Source: Bacteroidia bacterium (lineage in GTDB: Bacteria; Bacteroidota; Bacteroidia; Chitinophagales; Chitinophagaceae). From it: DNA of 64,000 nt. The notes beneath the pieces were generated by a model. It was given only the letters and a program-made list of their open reading frames with translations. It made no database searches and was not told the origin of the DNA. A program made the position numbers and the translations under genes. This document shows, piece after piece, positions 53,160-62,473 of this stretch (position 1 is the stretch's first letter; each line of letters begins with the position of its first letter). The stretch spans positions 1-64,000 of the forward strand of contig JAUIBA010000023.1 in assembly GCA_030427635.1 (NCBI GenBank), in the 5' to 3' direction.

Positions 53160-54266
53160 ATGAAACTCTTAACGGTTGTGGGTGCCAGGCCTCAATTTGT
53201 CAAGGCTGCTGTATTGTCCAGAGCTATTAAAGGTCATGATGATATTCAGGACATTATTGTGCATACAGGGCAGCATTTCGACAAAAATATGTCTGATGTT
53301 TTCTTTGATGAGATGGAAATACCTAAACCCAATTACTTTCTGGATATCAATGGTCTGAACCATGGTGCCATGACAGGCAGAATGCTGGAAGAAATTGAGA
53401 AATTGTTATTGGTAGAAAAGCCCGATTACCTCATTGTATATGGCGATACCAATAGTACTCTGGCAGCAGTACTTGCTGCAAAAAAGCTCCATATCAGAAC
53501 TATTCATGTAGAAGCCGGTGTGCGCAATTATGATGACACAATGCCGGAAGAGGTGAATCGTTATCTTGTAGACCGTATGGCAGAGCTGAACTTTTGTTGC
53601 ACTTCTGTAGGTATGGACAATCTCATCAGTGAGGGTTTCGGAAAGCCGGAAATGAAACGCGAAATGTACAATTTCGGTGATGTGATGTATGACGCAGCTA
53701 AATTTTACGAGAAAAAGTCAGACGAAAACTCAGATATTGTAGCAGCTCAGGGGCTAACCGGGAAAAGCTATACCCTGTGTACCGTACATCGTGCTGGTAA
53801 TACTGACAATCAGGAAATACTCAGCGGCATTATTTCTGCCCTCAACACGATAAATGAGACAAGTCCGGTTATTCTTCCCCTCCATCCCAGAACCAAAGCC
53901 AAAATTGAAGCATTCGGATTGAACCCTACATTCAGAATTATTGACCCCGTTGGTTATCTGGATATGATTCAGCTTATTAAAAATGCGTCCAATGTCATTA
54001 CTGACTCAGGAGGATTGGTAAGAGAAGCTTACTTCTTTAAAAAGCCCTCTGTTCTGTTGTTGGAAAAGAAACTGTGGCCCGAGTTAAGCGATGCAAACTA
54101 CTCAGTTAACATACCGCCGGACGGAAAACAGCTTATTGATGCTTTCAATAATATAGGCCAACTGAATAAAGACTTCTCTACTTCTATTTTCGGAGATGGT
54201 ACTGCGGGAGAAAAGATTCTCAGTAAAATCATTGAGCACTATAACAGAAGTATTAGTGGTAGCTAA
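53160..54266 (+). CDS. UDP-sugar 2-epimerase, WecB/WbpI family
   Basis: 368-residue non-hydrolysing UDP-N-acetylhexosamine 2-epimerase: N terminus LLTVVGARPQFVKAA, HTGQHFD, IVYGDTNSTLAA, HVEAGVRNYDDTMPEEVNR, CTVHRAGNTDN and DSGGLVREAYFF. WecB-type enzymes convert UDP-GlcNAc to UDP-ManNAc; WbpI/WlbD-type enzymes act on UDP-diacetamido-glucuronic acid. Because a WlbA-like dehydrogenase and a WbpD-like acetyltransferase follow in the same operon, the second role is more likely, but the sequence alone does not prove it. Confidence 0.9.
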   Translation: MKLLTVVGARPQFVKAAVLSRAIKGHDDIQDIIVHTGQHFDKNMSDVFFDEMEIPKPNYFLDINGLNHGAMTGRMLEEIEKLLLVEKPDYLIVYGDTNSTLAAVLAAKKLHIRTIHVEAGVRNYDDTMPEEVNRYLVDRMAELNFCCTSVGMDNLISEGFGKPEMKREMYNFGDVMYDAAKFYEKKSDENSDIVAAQGLTGKSYTLCTVHRAGNTDNQEILSGIISALNTINETSPVILPLHPRTKAKIEAFGLNPTFRIIDPVGYLDMIQLIKNASNVITDSGGLVREAYFFKKPSVLLLEKKLWPELSDANYSVNIPPDGKQLIDAFNNIGQLNKDFSTSIFGDGTAGEKILSKIIEHYNRSISGS

Positions 54267-54271
54267 TTAAT

Positions 54272-55630
54272 ATGAAACAGTCCGAAACACCATACAACCT
54301 CGTTCATATCATTACGGGAGCAGAGTATAAAGCGCCTTTGCTGGCTTCTCAGGTATTTGACAGGGCTCAGGTGCAGGCACAAACACAGGGTGCCGACAGG
54401 CCTCATTCCGTATCAGTATGGATAATAGTGCCTATGAGGGAGCGTTATGACAAAACCTGTATAAGCATAATAGAGAAGCTGAAAGTGCGATGTCCGGATA
54501 TTTCAATAATGTTTGTAGGTGGAATAGGCCGGCTGAATAACTGGCCATTGTTAGCTAAAATGAAGAAGCTGAGACAGCAGCTAAAATACAGAACCGTCTA
54601 CCACTGTCGTGGTGAGGCGAGTTTTATATGGGCCAATAAAGTAAAAGCAGCATTTCCTGATGATGCTACAGTACTGGACATAAGAGGGTACTGGCCTTTG
54701 GAGCGCTATGTCAACGATGGCATTTTTGATGAGAAGGACATGTCTCCGGAGCAGAAAGCCGTATTCCGCAAAGATTATGAATTACTGAAAAGCTCAATTG
54801 ACAATTCCGACGCAGTATGCACCGTAAGCGAACCCTTACGGCAATATCTTATAGACAATGTAGGTGCACCATCAGATACTGCCCTCATTCCATGTTGTGT
54901 AAAAAACACAATACCTGAAAGCCAGAGGAAACAAATACGTGATGAACTGGACCTGAACGGAAAGTATGCAATACTCTACCTGGGGGGAACTCAGAAATAC
55001 CAGCATGTAGAAGATCTCGTAATGCCTTTCATGAAGGCTGCCATGCGCCTGTCTGGCAATGTTGTTGCTGTTCTGCTGACACAGAATAAGGATAAAATGG
55101 CTGAAATCGTAAAAAAGAATGATATTGACGAAAGCAGAATACGATTGATGAGTGTCGCACAGAATGAGGTTGCAAATTATCTTACAGCTATGGATGCAGG
55201 GCTTTTGTTACGTGCCCCTAATGCGCTCAACAACTTCTCACAACCTGTAAAGTTCGGCGAATATCTGAGTGCCGGCTTACCGGTAGTACTGGAAAAAGGA
55301 ACAGGCAGTATAGCTGAGATACTCAGAAAATACGGAATAGGCTGTGTTGTTGCACTGTCTGGCAAAAATTCCGAGACGGAAATTGATAATGAGGTGCGCT
55401 CAGCGCTTCACTGGATAGATACCAACAAAACCAATGTGAGAAAAAACACAATAGACTTTGTAGAAAATCACTATACTTGGGCAGCAAACCTCAACATTGA
55501 AAGACAGATGTATATAGGAGCGCTAAAAAAAACTATTGAAAAAACGGCCGGAAATGAAAAGATTTGCACTGATCGGAGCCGCGGGATATATAGCGCCGCG
55601 ACATTTAAAAGCAATAAAGGAAACAAATAA
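54272..55630 (+). CDS. Glycosyltransferase, GT-B fold
   Basis: 452-residue glycosyltransferase, probably of the GT4 type. Donor-domain features: ILYLGGTQKYQHVEDLVMPF and the acceptor/donor region LLLRAPNALNNFSQPVKFGEYLSAGLPVVLEKGTG with its E near the end. It probably adds a sugar to the lipid-linked polysaccharide built by this operon. It starts 5 bp after the epimerase. The last 26 codons overlap the start of the dehydrogenase gene in another frame and do not look conserved, so the true C terminus might be shorter in relatives. Confidence 0.82.
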   Translation: MKQSETPYNLVHIITGAEYKAPLLASQVFDRAQVQAQTQGADRPHSVSVWIIVPMRERYDKTCISIIEKLKVRCPDISIMFVGGIGRLNNWPLLAKMKKLRQQLKYRTVYHCRGEASFIWANKVKAAFPDDATVLDIRGYWPLERYVNDGIFDEKDMSPEQKAVFRKDYELLKSSIDNSDAVCTVSEPLRQYLIDNVGAPSDTALIPCCVKNTIPESQRKQIRDELDLNGKYAILYLGGTQKYQHVEDLVMPFMKAAMRLSGNVVAVLLTQNKDKMAEIVKKNDIDESRIRLMSVAQNEVANYLTAMDAGLLLRAPNALNNFSQPVKFGEYLSAGLPVVLEKGTGSIAEILRKYGIGCVVALSGKNSETEIDNEVRSALHWIDTNKTNVRKNTIDFVENHYTWAANLNIERQMYIGALKKTIEKTAGNEKICTDRSRGIYSAATFKSNKGNK

Positions 55631-56504
55631 CGATTTGCTGGCGGCACTTGATACTTTCGATAGTGTAGGTATCCTTGATAGCTATTTCCCCGAAGCTCAC
55701 TTCTTTACAGAATTTGAGCGTTTCGATCGTCATGTGGATAAGCTGAGGCGGAAAAACAATAAAATTGACTTTGTAAGTATCTGTACCCCCAATTATCTGC
55801 ATGACTCACACATACGTTTTGCCCTGCGCAATCAGGCCGATGCAATTTGTGAGAAGCCATTAGTGCTGAACCCATGGAATGTAGAAGCATTAGCAGAAAT
55901 AGAAAAAGAAACCGGCTCAAGGGTCAATAATATACTTCAGTTACGTTTGCACCCTGGCATCATAAAGCTGAAGCAACAGATTGACCAGAGCGCGCCAGAT
56001 AAAATATTTGATATTGACCTTACTTATCTTACTTCCCGTGGCAACTGGTACTTTAACAGCTGGAAAGGAAATGAAGGTAAGTCAGGAGGTGTAGCCAGCA
56101 ATATTGGTATTCACTTCTTTGACATGCTATCGTGGATTTTTGGAAGTGTAAAGACCAATACGGTAAATCTGCTTGAGCCGGACACTGCAGCAGGTTATAT
56201 GGAAATGGACAAAGCCCGGGTAAGATGGTTCCTCAGTGTTAATTATGACTATTTACCTGAAGCTGCTAAGATGGCTAAAAAGAGCACTTTCAGAAGTATA
56301 ACGGTAGATGGTAACGAAATCGAGTTCAGCGAGGGCTTTACTGACCTTCATACCCGCTCTTACGAAGAGATACTGAAAGGGAATGGTTTCGGACTCATGG
56401 ATGCATTGCCTTGTATTCAGATAGCGCACGATATCAGGGTTGCTACACCGGTAGGGGTAAAAGGAGAATATCACCCTCTGGTACGCTCATTTCAAAAGAA
56501 ATAA
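55554..56504 (+). CDS. UDP-GlcNAcA 3-dehydrogenase-like oxidoreductase (WlbA/WbpB, Gfo/Idh/MocA family)
   Basis: 316 aa from ATG 55554. The N-terminal NAD loop FALIGAAGYIAPRHLKAI, the catalytic-lysine motif CEKPLVLNPWN and the stretch GGVASNIGIHFFDMLSWIFG match WlbA/WbpB, which oxidise the 3-hydroxyl of UDP-N-acetylglucosaminuronate. The 3-keto product would be aminated, then N-acetylated by the next gene's product. The start overlaps the glycosyltransferase gene by 77 bp; I chose ATG 55554 over 55536 because it begins directly at the NAD fold. Confidence 0.9.
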   Translation: MKRFALIGAAGYIAPRHLKAIKETNNDLLAALDTFDSVGILDSYFPEAHFFTEFERFDRHVDKLRRKNNKIDFVSICTPNYLHDSHIRFALRNQADAICEKPLVLNPWNVEALAEIEKETGSRVNNILQLRLHPGIIKLKQQIDQSAPDKIFDIDLTYLTSRGNWYFNSWKGNEGKSGGVASNIGIHFFDMLSWIFGSVKTNTVNLLEPDTAAGYMEMDKARVRWFLSVNYDYLPEAAKMAKKSTFRSITVDGNEIEFSEGFTDLHTRSYEEILKGNGFGLMDALPCIQIAHDIRVATPVGVKGEYHPLVRSFQKK

Positions 56505-56516
56505 AAAAACATATTG

Positions 56517-57086
56517 ATGGAATACTTTGCACACCCTACTGCTATTGTTGATGAAGCATGCGAAATCGGTAGTAATACCAGAATATGGCACTTTTCTCAC
56601 ATTATGCCGGGCTGTAAAATAGGCAATGGTTGTAACATCGGGCAAAACTGTGTTATCTCCCCCGATGTGGTACTCGGTAACAATGTAAAAATCCAGAACA
56701 ATGTTTCAGTATATACAGGCGTCATTTGTGACGACGATGTTTTTCTGGGTCCATCCTGTGTGTTCACCAATGTCACAAATCCCAGAAGCGCGGTCAACCG
56801 CCGCGGGCAATATGCACGTACGCATGTAGGTAAAGGCGCTACTATAGGAGCCAATGCTACAATAGTGTGTGGGCATGACATAGGAGCTTTTGCTTTCATA
56901 GGCGCAGGGGCTGTGGTTACGAAAACCGTACCGGCATATGCTTTGGTTGTTGGTAACCCTGCAAGGCATATAGGGTGGATGAGCGAATATGGTCACAGAC
57001 TTAGCTTCAGTAACAACCTGGCTACATGCCCTGAAAGTGGTGCTACATATAAGCTGGAAAACGGCGTCGTATCACGCATCAGCTGA
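56517..57086 (+). CDS. UDP-3-amino-sugar N-acetyltransferase (WbpD/WlbB-like)
   Basis: 189-residue left-handed beta-helix acetyltransferase. [20 protein letters not shown], the [14 protein letters not shown] loop and [13 protein letters not shown] are diagnostic of WbpD/WlbB, which acetylates the 3-amino group of UDP-2-acetamido-3-amino-glucuronate. Start ATG 56517; the adjacent in-frame TTG at 56514 is less likely. Last gene of the operon; a weak hairpin (57122-57137) follows. Confidence 0.92.
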   Translation: MEYFAHPTAIVDEACEIGSNTRIWHFSHIMPGCKIGNGCNIGQNCVISPDVVLGNNVKIQNNVSVYTGVICDDDVFLGPSCVFTNVTNPRSAVNRRGQYARTHVGKGATIGANATIVCGHDIGAFAFIGAGAVVTKTVPAYALVVGNPARHIGWMSEYGHRLSFSNNLATCPESGATYKLENGVVSRIS

Positions 57087-57249
57087 CAAAACAGCGCTTT
57101 GCCTGATCACTTACATATTATGAAGGGTTGCCCCTTCTCCAGGTTACGCATTGTATTTTCCGGCATTGATTTATTAATACATCTACACCCTTTACCCATC
57201 AGGAATAATATATCTGTCTATATTTAAGTATAAAAACAGCAATTACTAT

Positions 57250-57675
57250 ATGGCAGAGAAGAAGGCAAAGCTGGCAGAGAATAAAATAAAACCAACCACT
57301 GCCGGTGTGGAAGAGTATCTTAATAGTATTACACCAGAGCAAAAACGTAAAGACTGTTTTGTGCTGCTGGAGATGATGAAAAAAACCAGTAAAGAAGAGC
57401 CGGTATTATGGAGCAACTCCTTCATTGGTTTCGGCATCAAAAGGCATAAAAGCGAGCATACCGGCCGCGAAGCCGACTGGATGCGCATAGGCTTTGCACC
57501 ACGCAAAGCTAACATCTCATTATACTTCGGTAGTTACATAGATAAGCACGTTACAGCGCTTCAGCAGTTAGGGAGGTACAAAGCAGGCATGGGTTGCCTC
57601 TACATTAATAAGCTTGCCGATGTAGACCTGAAAGTACTGGAAGGAATCATAGCAGCAGGCTGCAGGATGCTATGA
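57250..57675 (+). CDS. DUF1801 domain protein
   Basis: 141-residue cytoplasmic protein. A Lys-rich N terminus, then VEEYLNSITPEQKRKDCFVLLEMMKK and WMRIGFAPRKANISLYFGSY, which match the YdhG/DUF1801 fold. Function is not known. Stands alone with its own 163-bp upstream gap; convergent with the response-regulator operon. Confidence 0.8.
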   Translation: MAEKKAKLAENKIKPTTAGVEEYLNSITPEQKRKDCFVLLEMMKKTSKEEPVLWSNSFIGFGIKRHKSEHTGREADWMRIGFAPRKANISLYFGSYIDKHVTALQQLGRYKAGMGCLYINKLADVDLKVLEGIIAAGCRML

Positions 57676-57742
57676 TTCTTTTGTGTTCAAGGGCAGCTAT
57701 ATGAGTCATACGGCTTTGTTGTTTTGTTCGTTACAGAATCCG

Positions 57743-58408
57743 TCAGGATGGTTCTGAATCTTCAGAAATACCATTTTTTACAGCATAGATAATAAGCCCG
57801 GTTGAGCTTCGCACTTCTAACTTCTCTAGTAGCGCGCGCCGTATGCCTTCAACAGTTCTTGGGCTTAAAAATATTTTGGCACCTATTTCACTGGTGGTCA
57901 GTTCGTGACACATCAGGCGCAATACTTCTCTCTCCTTACTGCTCAGTTCCACATTTTTTTTATAGCGCAGTGGCAAATTGTTTTTTTGATGCCTGTTTTT
58001 AAGCATCAACTTACTTACCATATCACTCAGATAATAATCATCTTCATAAACTTTGTGAATTGCTTTTGTTATTTCTGTTGGTGTTGCTGTTTTTACAAGG
58101 TAGCCGTTCACACCCATATCCAGCATATGCAATATCACTTCTTCATCATCGTACATGGTTAGTATTAGTATCCTGATTTCAGGATATTGTTCTTTTATTT
58201 GAGTGGTCACTTGCACGCCATCCATTTCTGGCATTTTCATGTCCAGTAACACCACATGAGGTTTGCAAGTTGTTAATATATCCATCAACTCTTTCCCATT
58301 CTGTACCTCACCGAGACATTTTAGTTTGTGATCCCGGTTCAGAACATTTCGTATCCCATGACGAAATACTTCGTGATCATCTGCGATTATGTAGGAAATG
58401 ATAGCCAT
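57743..58408 (-). CDS. NarL/FixJ-type response regulator
   Basis: 221 aa. REC domain with acidic pair Asp10-Asp11 and phosphoacceptor Asp56 in VVLLDMKMPEMDG; LuxR-type HTH at about 150-210 with LSSKEREVLRLMCHELTTSEIGAKIFLSPRTVEG. Partner of the histidine kinase encoded 1 bp upstream. Targets unknown. Confidence 0.95.
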   Translation of the reverse strand: MAIISYIIADDHEVFRHGIRNVLNRDHKLKCLGEVQNGKELMDILTTCKPHVVLLDMKMPEMDGVQVTTQIKEQYPEIRILILTMYDDEEVILHMLDMGVNGYLVKTATPTEITKAIHKVYEDDYYLSDMVSKLMLKNRHQKNNLPLRYKKNVELSSKEREVLRLMCHELTTSEIGAKIFLSPRTVEGIRRALLEKLEVRSSTGLIIYAVKNGISEDSEPS

Positions 58409-58409
58409 A

Positions 58410-59156
58410 TTATAGTGGTATTTGTATTGTTATGTAGTATTCTTCATTTTTTTTATCAAAGTTGATGCATGCATTCAATACTTTCAATCGGTTCACAATG
58501 TTCTTAAGGCCTGTAGCGTCTTTCTGATATACATATTCCTCAAAAAGTTGTTGATTTATGCCATCCCCGTTATGGGTTATATGAAATATTAGTTGCTCTA
58601 TTGTTGCTGTATGATATATACTTATTTGTGTAGCATGGGCATGTTTTATAGTATTGTTCATTAGCTCTTGAATGATACGATAAATACCTAAAGCAATGTT
58701 TGCAGGCAGGTCTGGCAATGGTGTAGCCTCGTAATGTATAGCAATGACATTACTAACTGTAAACATATCAAAGAATGCACGTAGTGTTTTTGAAAGACCT
58801 ATATGCTGTATCATTGCAGGCTGAAGGCTTCGCGACATTTTACGCACCTTATCTATTGTTTCTTCTATCAGTCTATGTGATTGATTAAAAGCCTCACTGC
58901 CTGCGCCATCTTCCTCTGCCTGGTGGAAGTTAAGTTTTACCGATGCCAGCATTGCCCCTACATCATCATGTAGCTCTCCGGCTATGCGGTTACGTTCATT
59001 TTCCTCTGCTTGTATCGCTGCTTCCGTTAGCTCTTTTTCTTTTTGTTGATATATAGTAATCATGCTACGTTGATGATAGACAACAAAAAAAACAATGCTT
59101 ACCACGAGCATAAGCATGGCGAGGATACCTAGTGCTATGTATGCATTAGCGTTCAA
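58410..59156 (-). CDS. Sensor histidine kinase (HisKA_3 type)
   Basis: 248 aa: one membrane segment at about 7-27, a coiled-coil linker, dimerisation motif with His63 in RIAGELHDDVGAMLAS, and a short HATPase with ELMNNTIKHAHATQ (N box) and NGDGINQQLFEEYV. No periplasmic or cytoplasmic sensor domain of its own, so signal input may come from the neighbouring membrane protein. The start overlaps that gene by 4 bp. Confidence 0.93.
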   Translation of the reverse strand: MNANAYIALGILAMLMLVVSIVFFVVYHQRSMITIYQQKEKELTEAAIQAEENERNRIAGELHDDVGAMLASVKLNFHQAEEDGAGSEAFNQSHRLIEETIDKVRKMSRSLQPAMIQHIGLSKTLRAFFDMFTVSNVIAIHYEATPLPDLPANIALGIYRIIQELMNNTIKHAHATQISIYHTATIEQLIFHITHNGDGINQQLFEEYVYQKDATGLKNIVNRLKVLNACINFDKKNEEYYITIQIPL

Positions 59157-59776
59157 TGTTCTTTCTTACCGGTCATGTGGTATATAGATAATGCAAGTAA
59201 TACATTTTTTATGATGTTCACAGGATAAAAGAAATATCGCCATATATTCATGTAGCTGTGTCTGTCAGTCTGTACCATGTACTGTTTGAACAGAAATATT
59301 AAAAATGCACCGGCAGCGTATATAAGTATTGCAGTACATAGCCAGAAATCAGATGATTTTTCTAATATGATTAATTGTTTCGATTTAAGAATCAGATATA
59401 GACAGTTAACACTCAGGAATATGTATACAAGCATAAACACACTTCCGCCAAACATGTTGAATACAAATACTCCATCTGTAATTGTATCAGCAATGTAAAA
59501 TGTACTTAGCCCGGTAACTACTGAATAGAAAATCCAAGCCTGCTTTAAAACTGTTTTCCTGAAAAGAAATATGATAAGCAAAAACTCAAAGTATATGAAC
59601 AAATTTGCAGTTATCCCATTGTTCATATGCCATACTCTGCGTAGCATGCTATTAAGTATATCAAAAGTCAACCCTGTTAATGGATATAACCATAACAGGG
59701 TGTACTTCTTTTTAGCTACGCCTGTGGCTACTGGAATAGCGGCGCTAAGTATAGACAATACCAGTAAAAGTTCCAT
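59153..59776 (-). CDS. Polytopic membrane protein of unknown function
   Basis: 207 aa, nearly all hydrophobic, six or seven membrane segments, with few charged loops. No motif recognised. It overlaps the kinase gene by 4 bp and follows the secreted Cys-rich gene by 6 bp, so it probably belongs to the same signalling unit, perhaps as its sensor. Confidence 0.75.
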   Translation of the reverse strand: MELLLVLSILSAAIPVATGVAKKKYTLLWLYPLTGLTFDILNSMLRRVWHMNNGITANLFIYFEFLLIIFLFRKTVLKQAWIFYSVVTGLSTFYIADTITDGVFVFNMFGGSVFMLVYIFLSVNCLYLILKSKQLIILEKSSDFWLCTAILIYAAGAFLIFLFKQYMVQTDRHSYMNIWRYFFYPVNIIKNVLLALSIYHMTGKKEH

Positions 59777-59782
59777 GGTTAT

Positions 59783-60496
59783 TTATGGTTGGGTATCACT
59801 TACATCGTAATATTTTACAATATTGTTATTATGGTATGTTACTTTAAATGGAACCAGATATTTCTGCTGGTTTTCTATAGTATCAAAATATATGCCTCGG
59901 TATAATGTGATCGAGTCTACTACACCTCCTTCTACGTCATTTATATTTAGAATCCCTCTTAATAATGCTGTGGAATAAAATGTCTCATATTTTCTTTTTT
60001 TGTTAGTCTCTACTTGCGACACCTTGTTAATTCTATACCGACTACGTCCAATACCCCAAAACCTCTCATGAATATGGATTCTTAAAAAGTTATAATCGCA
60101 GGTTTGCGTATTAAGGACGCGTTCTATTTTATATCTTGCAAATGGCTTGGATTGGCGTTGCACACCATTTACAATTGTTAGTGTATCAAAATCACTTTTA
60201 CAAATCTCGTGACAGAATAGTATTTTTTTTATGCAGTCTGTATTGTCGCAGTATTTAACTTCCTTGCTGCAGTCAGCTGCGGTTACATTTTCACTATTAC
60301 ATGGATTTGCTGAGTTAGGAATACCTTGACCAGTACAGTCGTTTTGTCGGTCAGAGATTTCTCTTGCCAGGATTTTCTGTTTCATTGTTGGTTCTGTTAA
60401 TTTCCCACGCATTTTTCCTGTTAACTTTTTTTGTCCGTAGCAGGGCTCAAATAATAATACACTGGTAATAATTGCACAAATAGATAGTAGTCTCAT
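59783..60496 (-). CDS. Secreted cysteine-rich protein of unknown function
   Basis: 237 aa with a signal peptide (LLSICAIITSVLLFEPCYGQ). The mature N-terminal half has at least eight cysteines between about residues 54 and 96 (DCTGQGIPNSANPC, DCSKEVKYCDNTDC, FCHEICKSDFD), suggesting disulphides or a metal site. Not recognised. First gene of the two-component operon. Confidence 0.7.
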   Translation of the reverse strand: MRLLSICAIITSVLLFEPCYGQKKLTGKMRGKLTEPTMKQKILAREISDRQNDCTGQGIPNSANPCNSENVTAADCSKEVKYCDNTDCIKKILFCHEICKSDFDTLTIVNGVQRQSKPFARYKIERVLNTQTCDYNFLRIHIHERFWGIGRSRYRINKVSQVETNKKRKYETFYSTALLRGILNINDVEGGVVDSITLYRGIYFDTIENQQKYLVPFKVTYHNNNIVKYYDVSDTQP

Positions 60497-60512
60497 GATA
60501 GTTTTTTCTATA

Positions 60513-60542
60513 AAAATATACCGTGATTATACACTATGCAAA
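60513..60542 (-). promoter_or_regulatory. Promoter of the two-component operon
   Basis: On the minus strand, TTTG (60542-60539), 18-bp spacer, then TATATTTT (60520-60513), one base off TAnnTTTG, 16 nt before ATG 60496. Confidence 0.5.
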
Positions 60543-60762
60543 TGGCAAATGTTGTGTAATTTATTCATATGTACCGCAAGTGCCCTTAAATACATACTGT
60601 ATAGTGAGTAAACGCATCTAATGTCAGGTATGTTCCCGTAGTATATTGCGGGTATTCCCGTATAAATGTTAGCGGCTGATTACTGTAGAAAAGTCAGGGA
60701 TTTTGCTCTTGTGATGCTTTTCTTCTGACCGGAAATTTGCAGTAACAAAACCATAATATTTT

Positions 60763-62286
60763 ATGAAACAGCTCTTTCCATTTATTTATGCACTGTTTTT
60801 TATACAAGTGTGTGCTATTCCGGTTCAGGCTCAGTCCTCTTCCTCTGAGAAACAGGCAGAACGATGCAGAAAAACACATCCCAGATATGAGCCAACTGTG
60901 CTTATTGAATACAACTGTGCAGCGCAGCGTTTTGACTCATTACCTCCGGCATGTATACGGGAGTATAGCCAGGTAGTAATCAGATACACACATGTCAATC
61001 CATTTCTTCATAATAGCAATCTGAAAATTGAAGAAATTAATCATCAGTATGAAAACGGCATAAGTGCTTTTAACAGTCTTGAGGAAACTACTGAAGGTGA
61101 GATTGGAGCAACAGATACCAGTAAGATGGCTATTGACATGATTTTATCTGAAAATAATACCCATTGGCGTCCAGGTGCTGAAACATTTGATAGAATAGGA
61201 CCGCCAGATATTAATAAAAGAAACCAGGCAGCCTTGACGATAAAAGATAAAGTTCAATCGTTAGTTGAATTACAACTGCTGCTTGCGGCACTGGAGAGTA
61301 CAATATATTCAATAGGTGAGCTTGTCCGGTTAGATACTGTAATCAAAATAGCAAGAAAAAATGAGTACAACCGGAGCAGCTCTTTAATGAAGTCAGATAT
61401 AAATAGTAGAACTACTTTTAATATTGATAAGGGAAGTGATATACAGATTTACTTCAATGAACGTATTGATAAAATACATACACAGTTAGCCAACATACAA
61501 ATAAAATTGGCGCATCTGGAGAGCGTATATGAAAGCTTGAAAAATTTATCAGGTGGTAGTGGTTTTGACCATACGCTCTCAGCTATAAAAATAGACATAG
61601 ACAAAATCAAAACAGCTTACACCGGCGCTAATTTGGAGAAACTGGCAGCTATTATTACAGGAATAAAGAATAATTATCAGAACACAGTTGGTGCTGAATA
61701 CATAGTGTATGGCGACTCTGTATTATGCGCTCGTGGTGACTATTTGCAAATAAAGGATATAGGTATGGGTATAGACTTTAGACCGATTAAAATAAAAGGC
61801 GGATCACGAATAGATTTTAGTGTAGGTGTTGCGCTCAGTATGGGAGATATTACTGGCTGGAATTACAGCCTAAGCAAAGTAAATGATTCCACAACATATC
61901 TGATAACGGATAAAGAAAACAGGACAGTAGTTCCAAGCCCTGTTGTAATGATGCACTGGTATGCTACTAGTTGCCGGCATGTGTCTTTGATGCTTAGTTT
62001 AGGTGTATCTCCTGATATCGCTACTCTTTCTGATACTCGGTTTTTTCTGGGAACCAGTCTCGCCACCTTTTCTTCAAACAATGTTATGAGGCGTTTTATA
62101 TTTTCTGCTGGCATAGCATGTGGAGCGGCAGATGTACTCAAGGCTAAATACAGAAATAAAGACAGAGAGCCAGATAATAACTTTCACAGTTTCGGTAATA
62201 TTTCTGATAATGATCTCACCGAGAAGTCCTATCGTGTAGGAGGTTTTGTCTCATTTACCTGGAATCTTGGAGGAACAGGACATTAA
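60763..62286 (+). CDS. Exported protein of unknown function, possibly outer-membrane
   Basis: 507 aa. Signal peptide (FPFIYALFFIQVCAIPVQAQ), a middle region of helices with coiled-coil tendency (about 150-310, LVELQLLLAALESTIYSI and KLAHLESVYESLKN), then a C-terminal 190 residues of alternating polar/hydrophobic strands ending YRVGGFVSFTWNLG, as in small outer-membrane barrels. No family recognised. Divergent from the two-component operon, with which it shares a 266-bp intergenic region, and may be controlled by it. Confidence 0.72.
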   Translation: MKQLFPFIYALFFIQVCAIPVQAQSSSSEKQAERCRKTHPRYEPTVLIEYNCAAQRFDSLPPACIREYSQVVIRYTHVNPFLHNSNLKIEEINHQYENGISAFNSLEETTEGEIGATDTSKMAIDMILSENNTHWRPGAETFDRIGPPDINKRNQAALTIKDKVQSLVELQLLLAALESTIYSIGELVRLDTVIKIARKNEYNRSSSLMKSDINSRTTFNIDKGSDIQIYFNERIDKIHTQLANIQIKLAHLESVYESLKNLSGGSGFDHTLSAIKIDIDKIKTAYTGANLEKLAAIITGIKNNYQNTVGAEYIVYGDSVLCARGDYLQIKDIGMGIDFRPIKIKGGSRIDFSVGVALSMGDITGWNYSLSKVNDSTTYLITDKENRTVVPSPVVMMHWYATSCRHVSLMLSLGVSPDIATLSDTRFFLGTSLATFSSNNVMRRFIFSAGIACGAADVLKAKYRNKDREPDNNFHSFGNISDNDLTEKSYRVGGFVSFTWNLGGTGH

Positions 62287-62473
62287 ATAATCGCAGCCCC
62301 TATGAGTTACGGTAGAACATTCAATAAATATGATGCAGTAAAAGTGCTTTTCTACCTGTCTCCCAGGCACACTTAGTTGCGAAGTACAAAAACAATGCAT
62401 TTACATAGTCCTTTCCTTATGCTCAGTATGGGTGCAGTTCATTATCTTAATTTCCCTAACTTTATTTCCATCC

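Noticed and set aside
57122-57137. Hairpin GAAGGG/CCCTTC as terminator of the polysaccharide operon
   Set aside because: Six-base stem with no T tract; too weak to list as a terminator.
62303-62377. 24-codon frame [17 protein letters not shown]...
   Set aside because: Too short, with no signal, promoter or recognisable motif.
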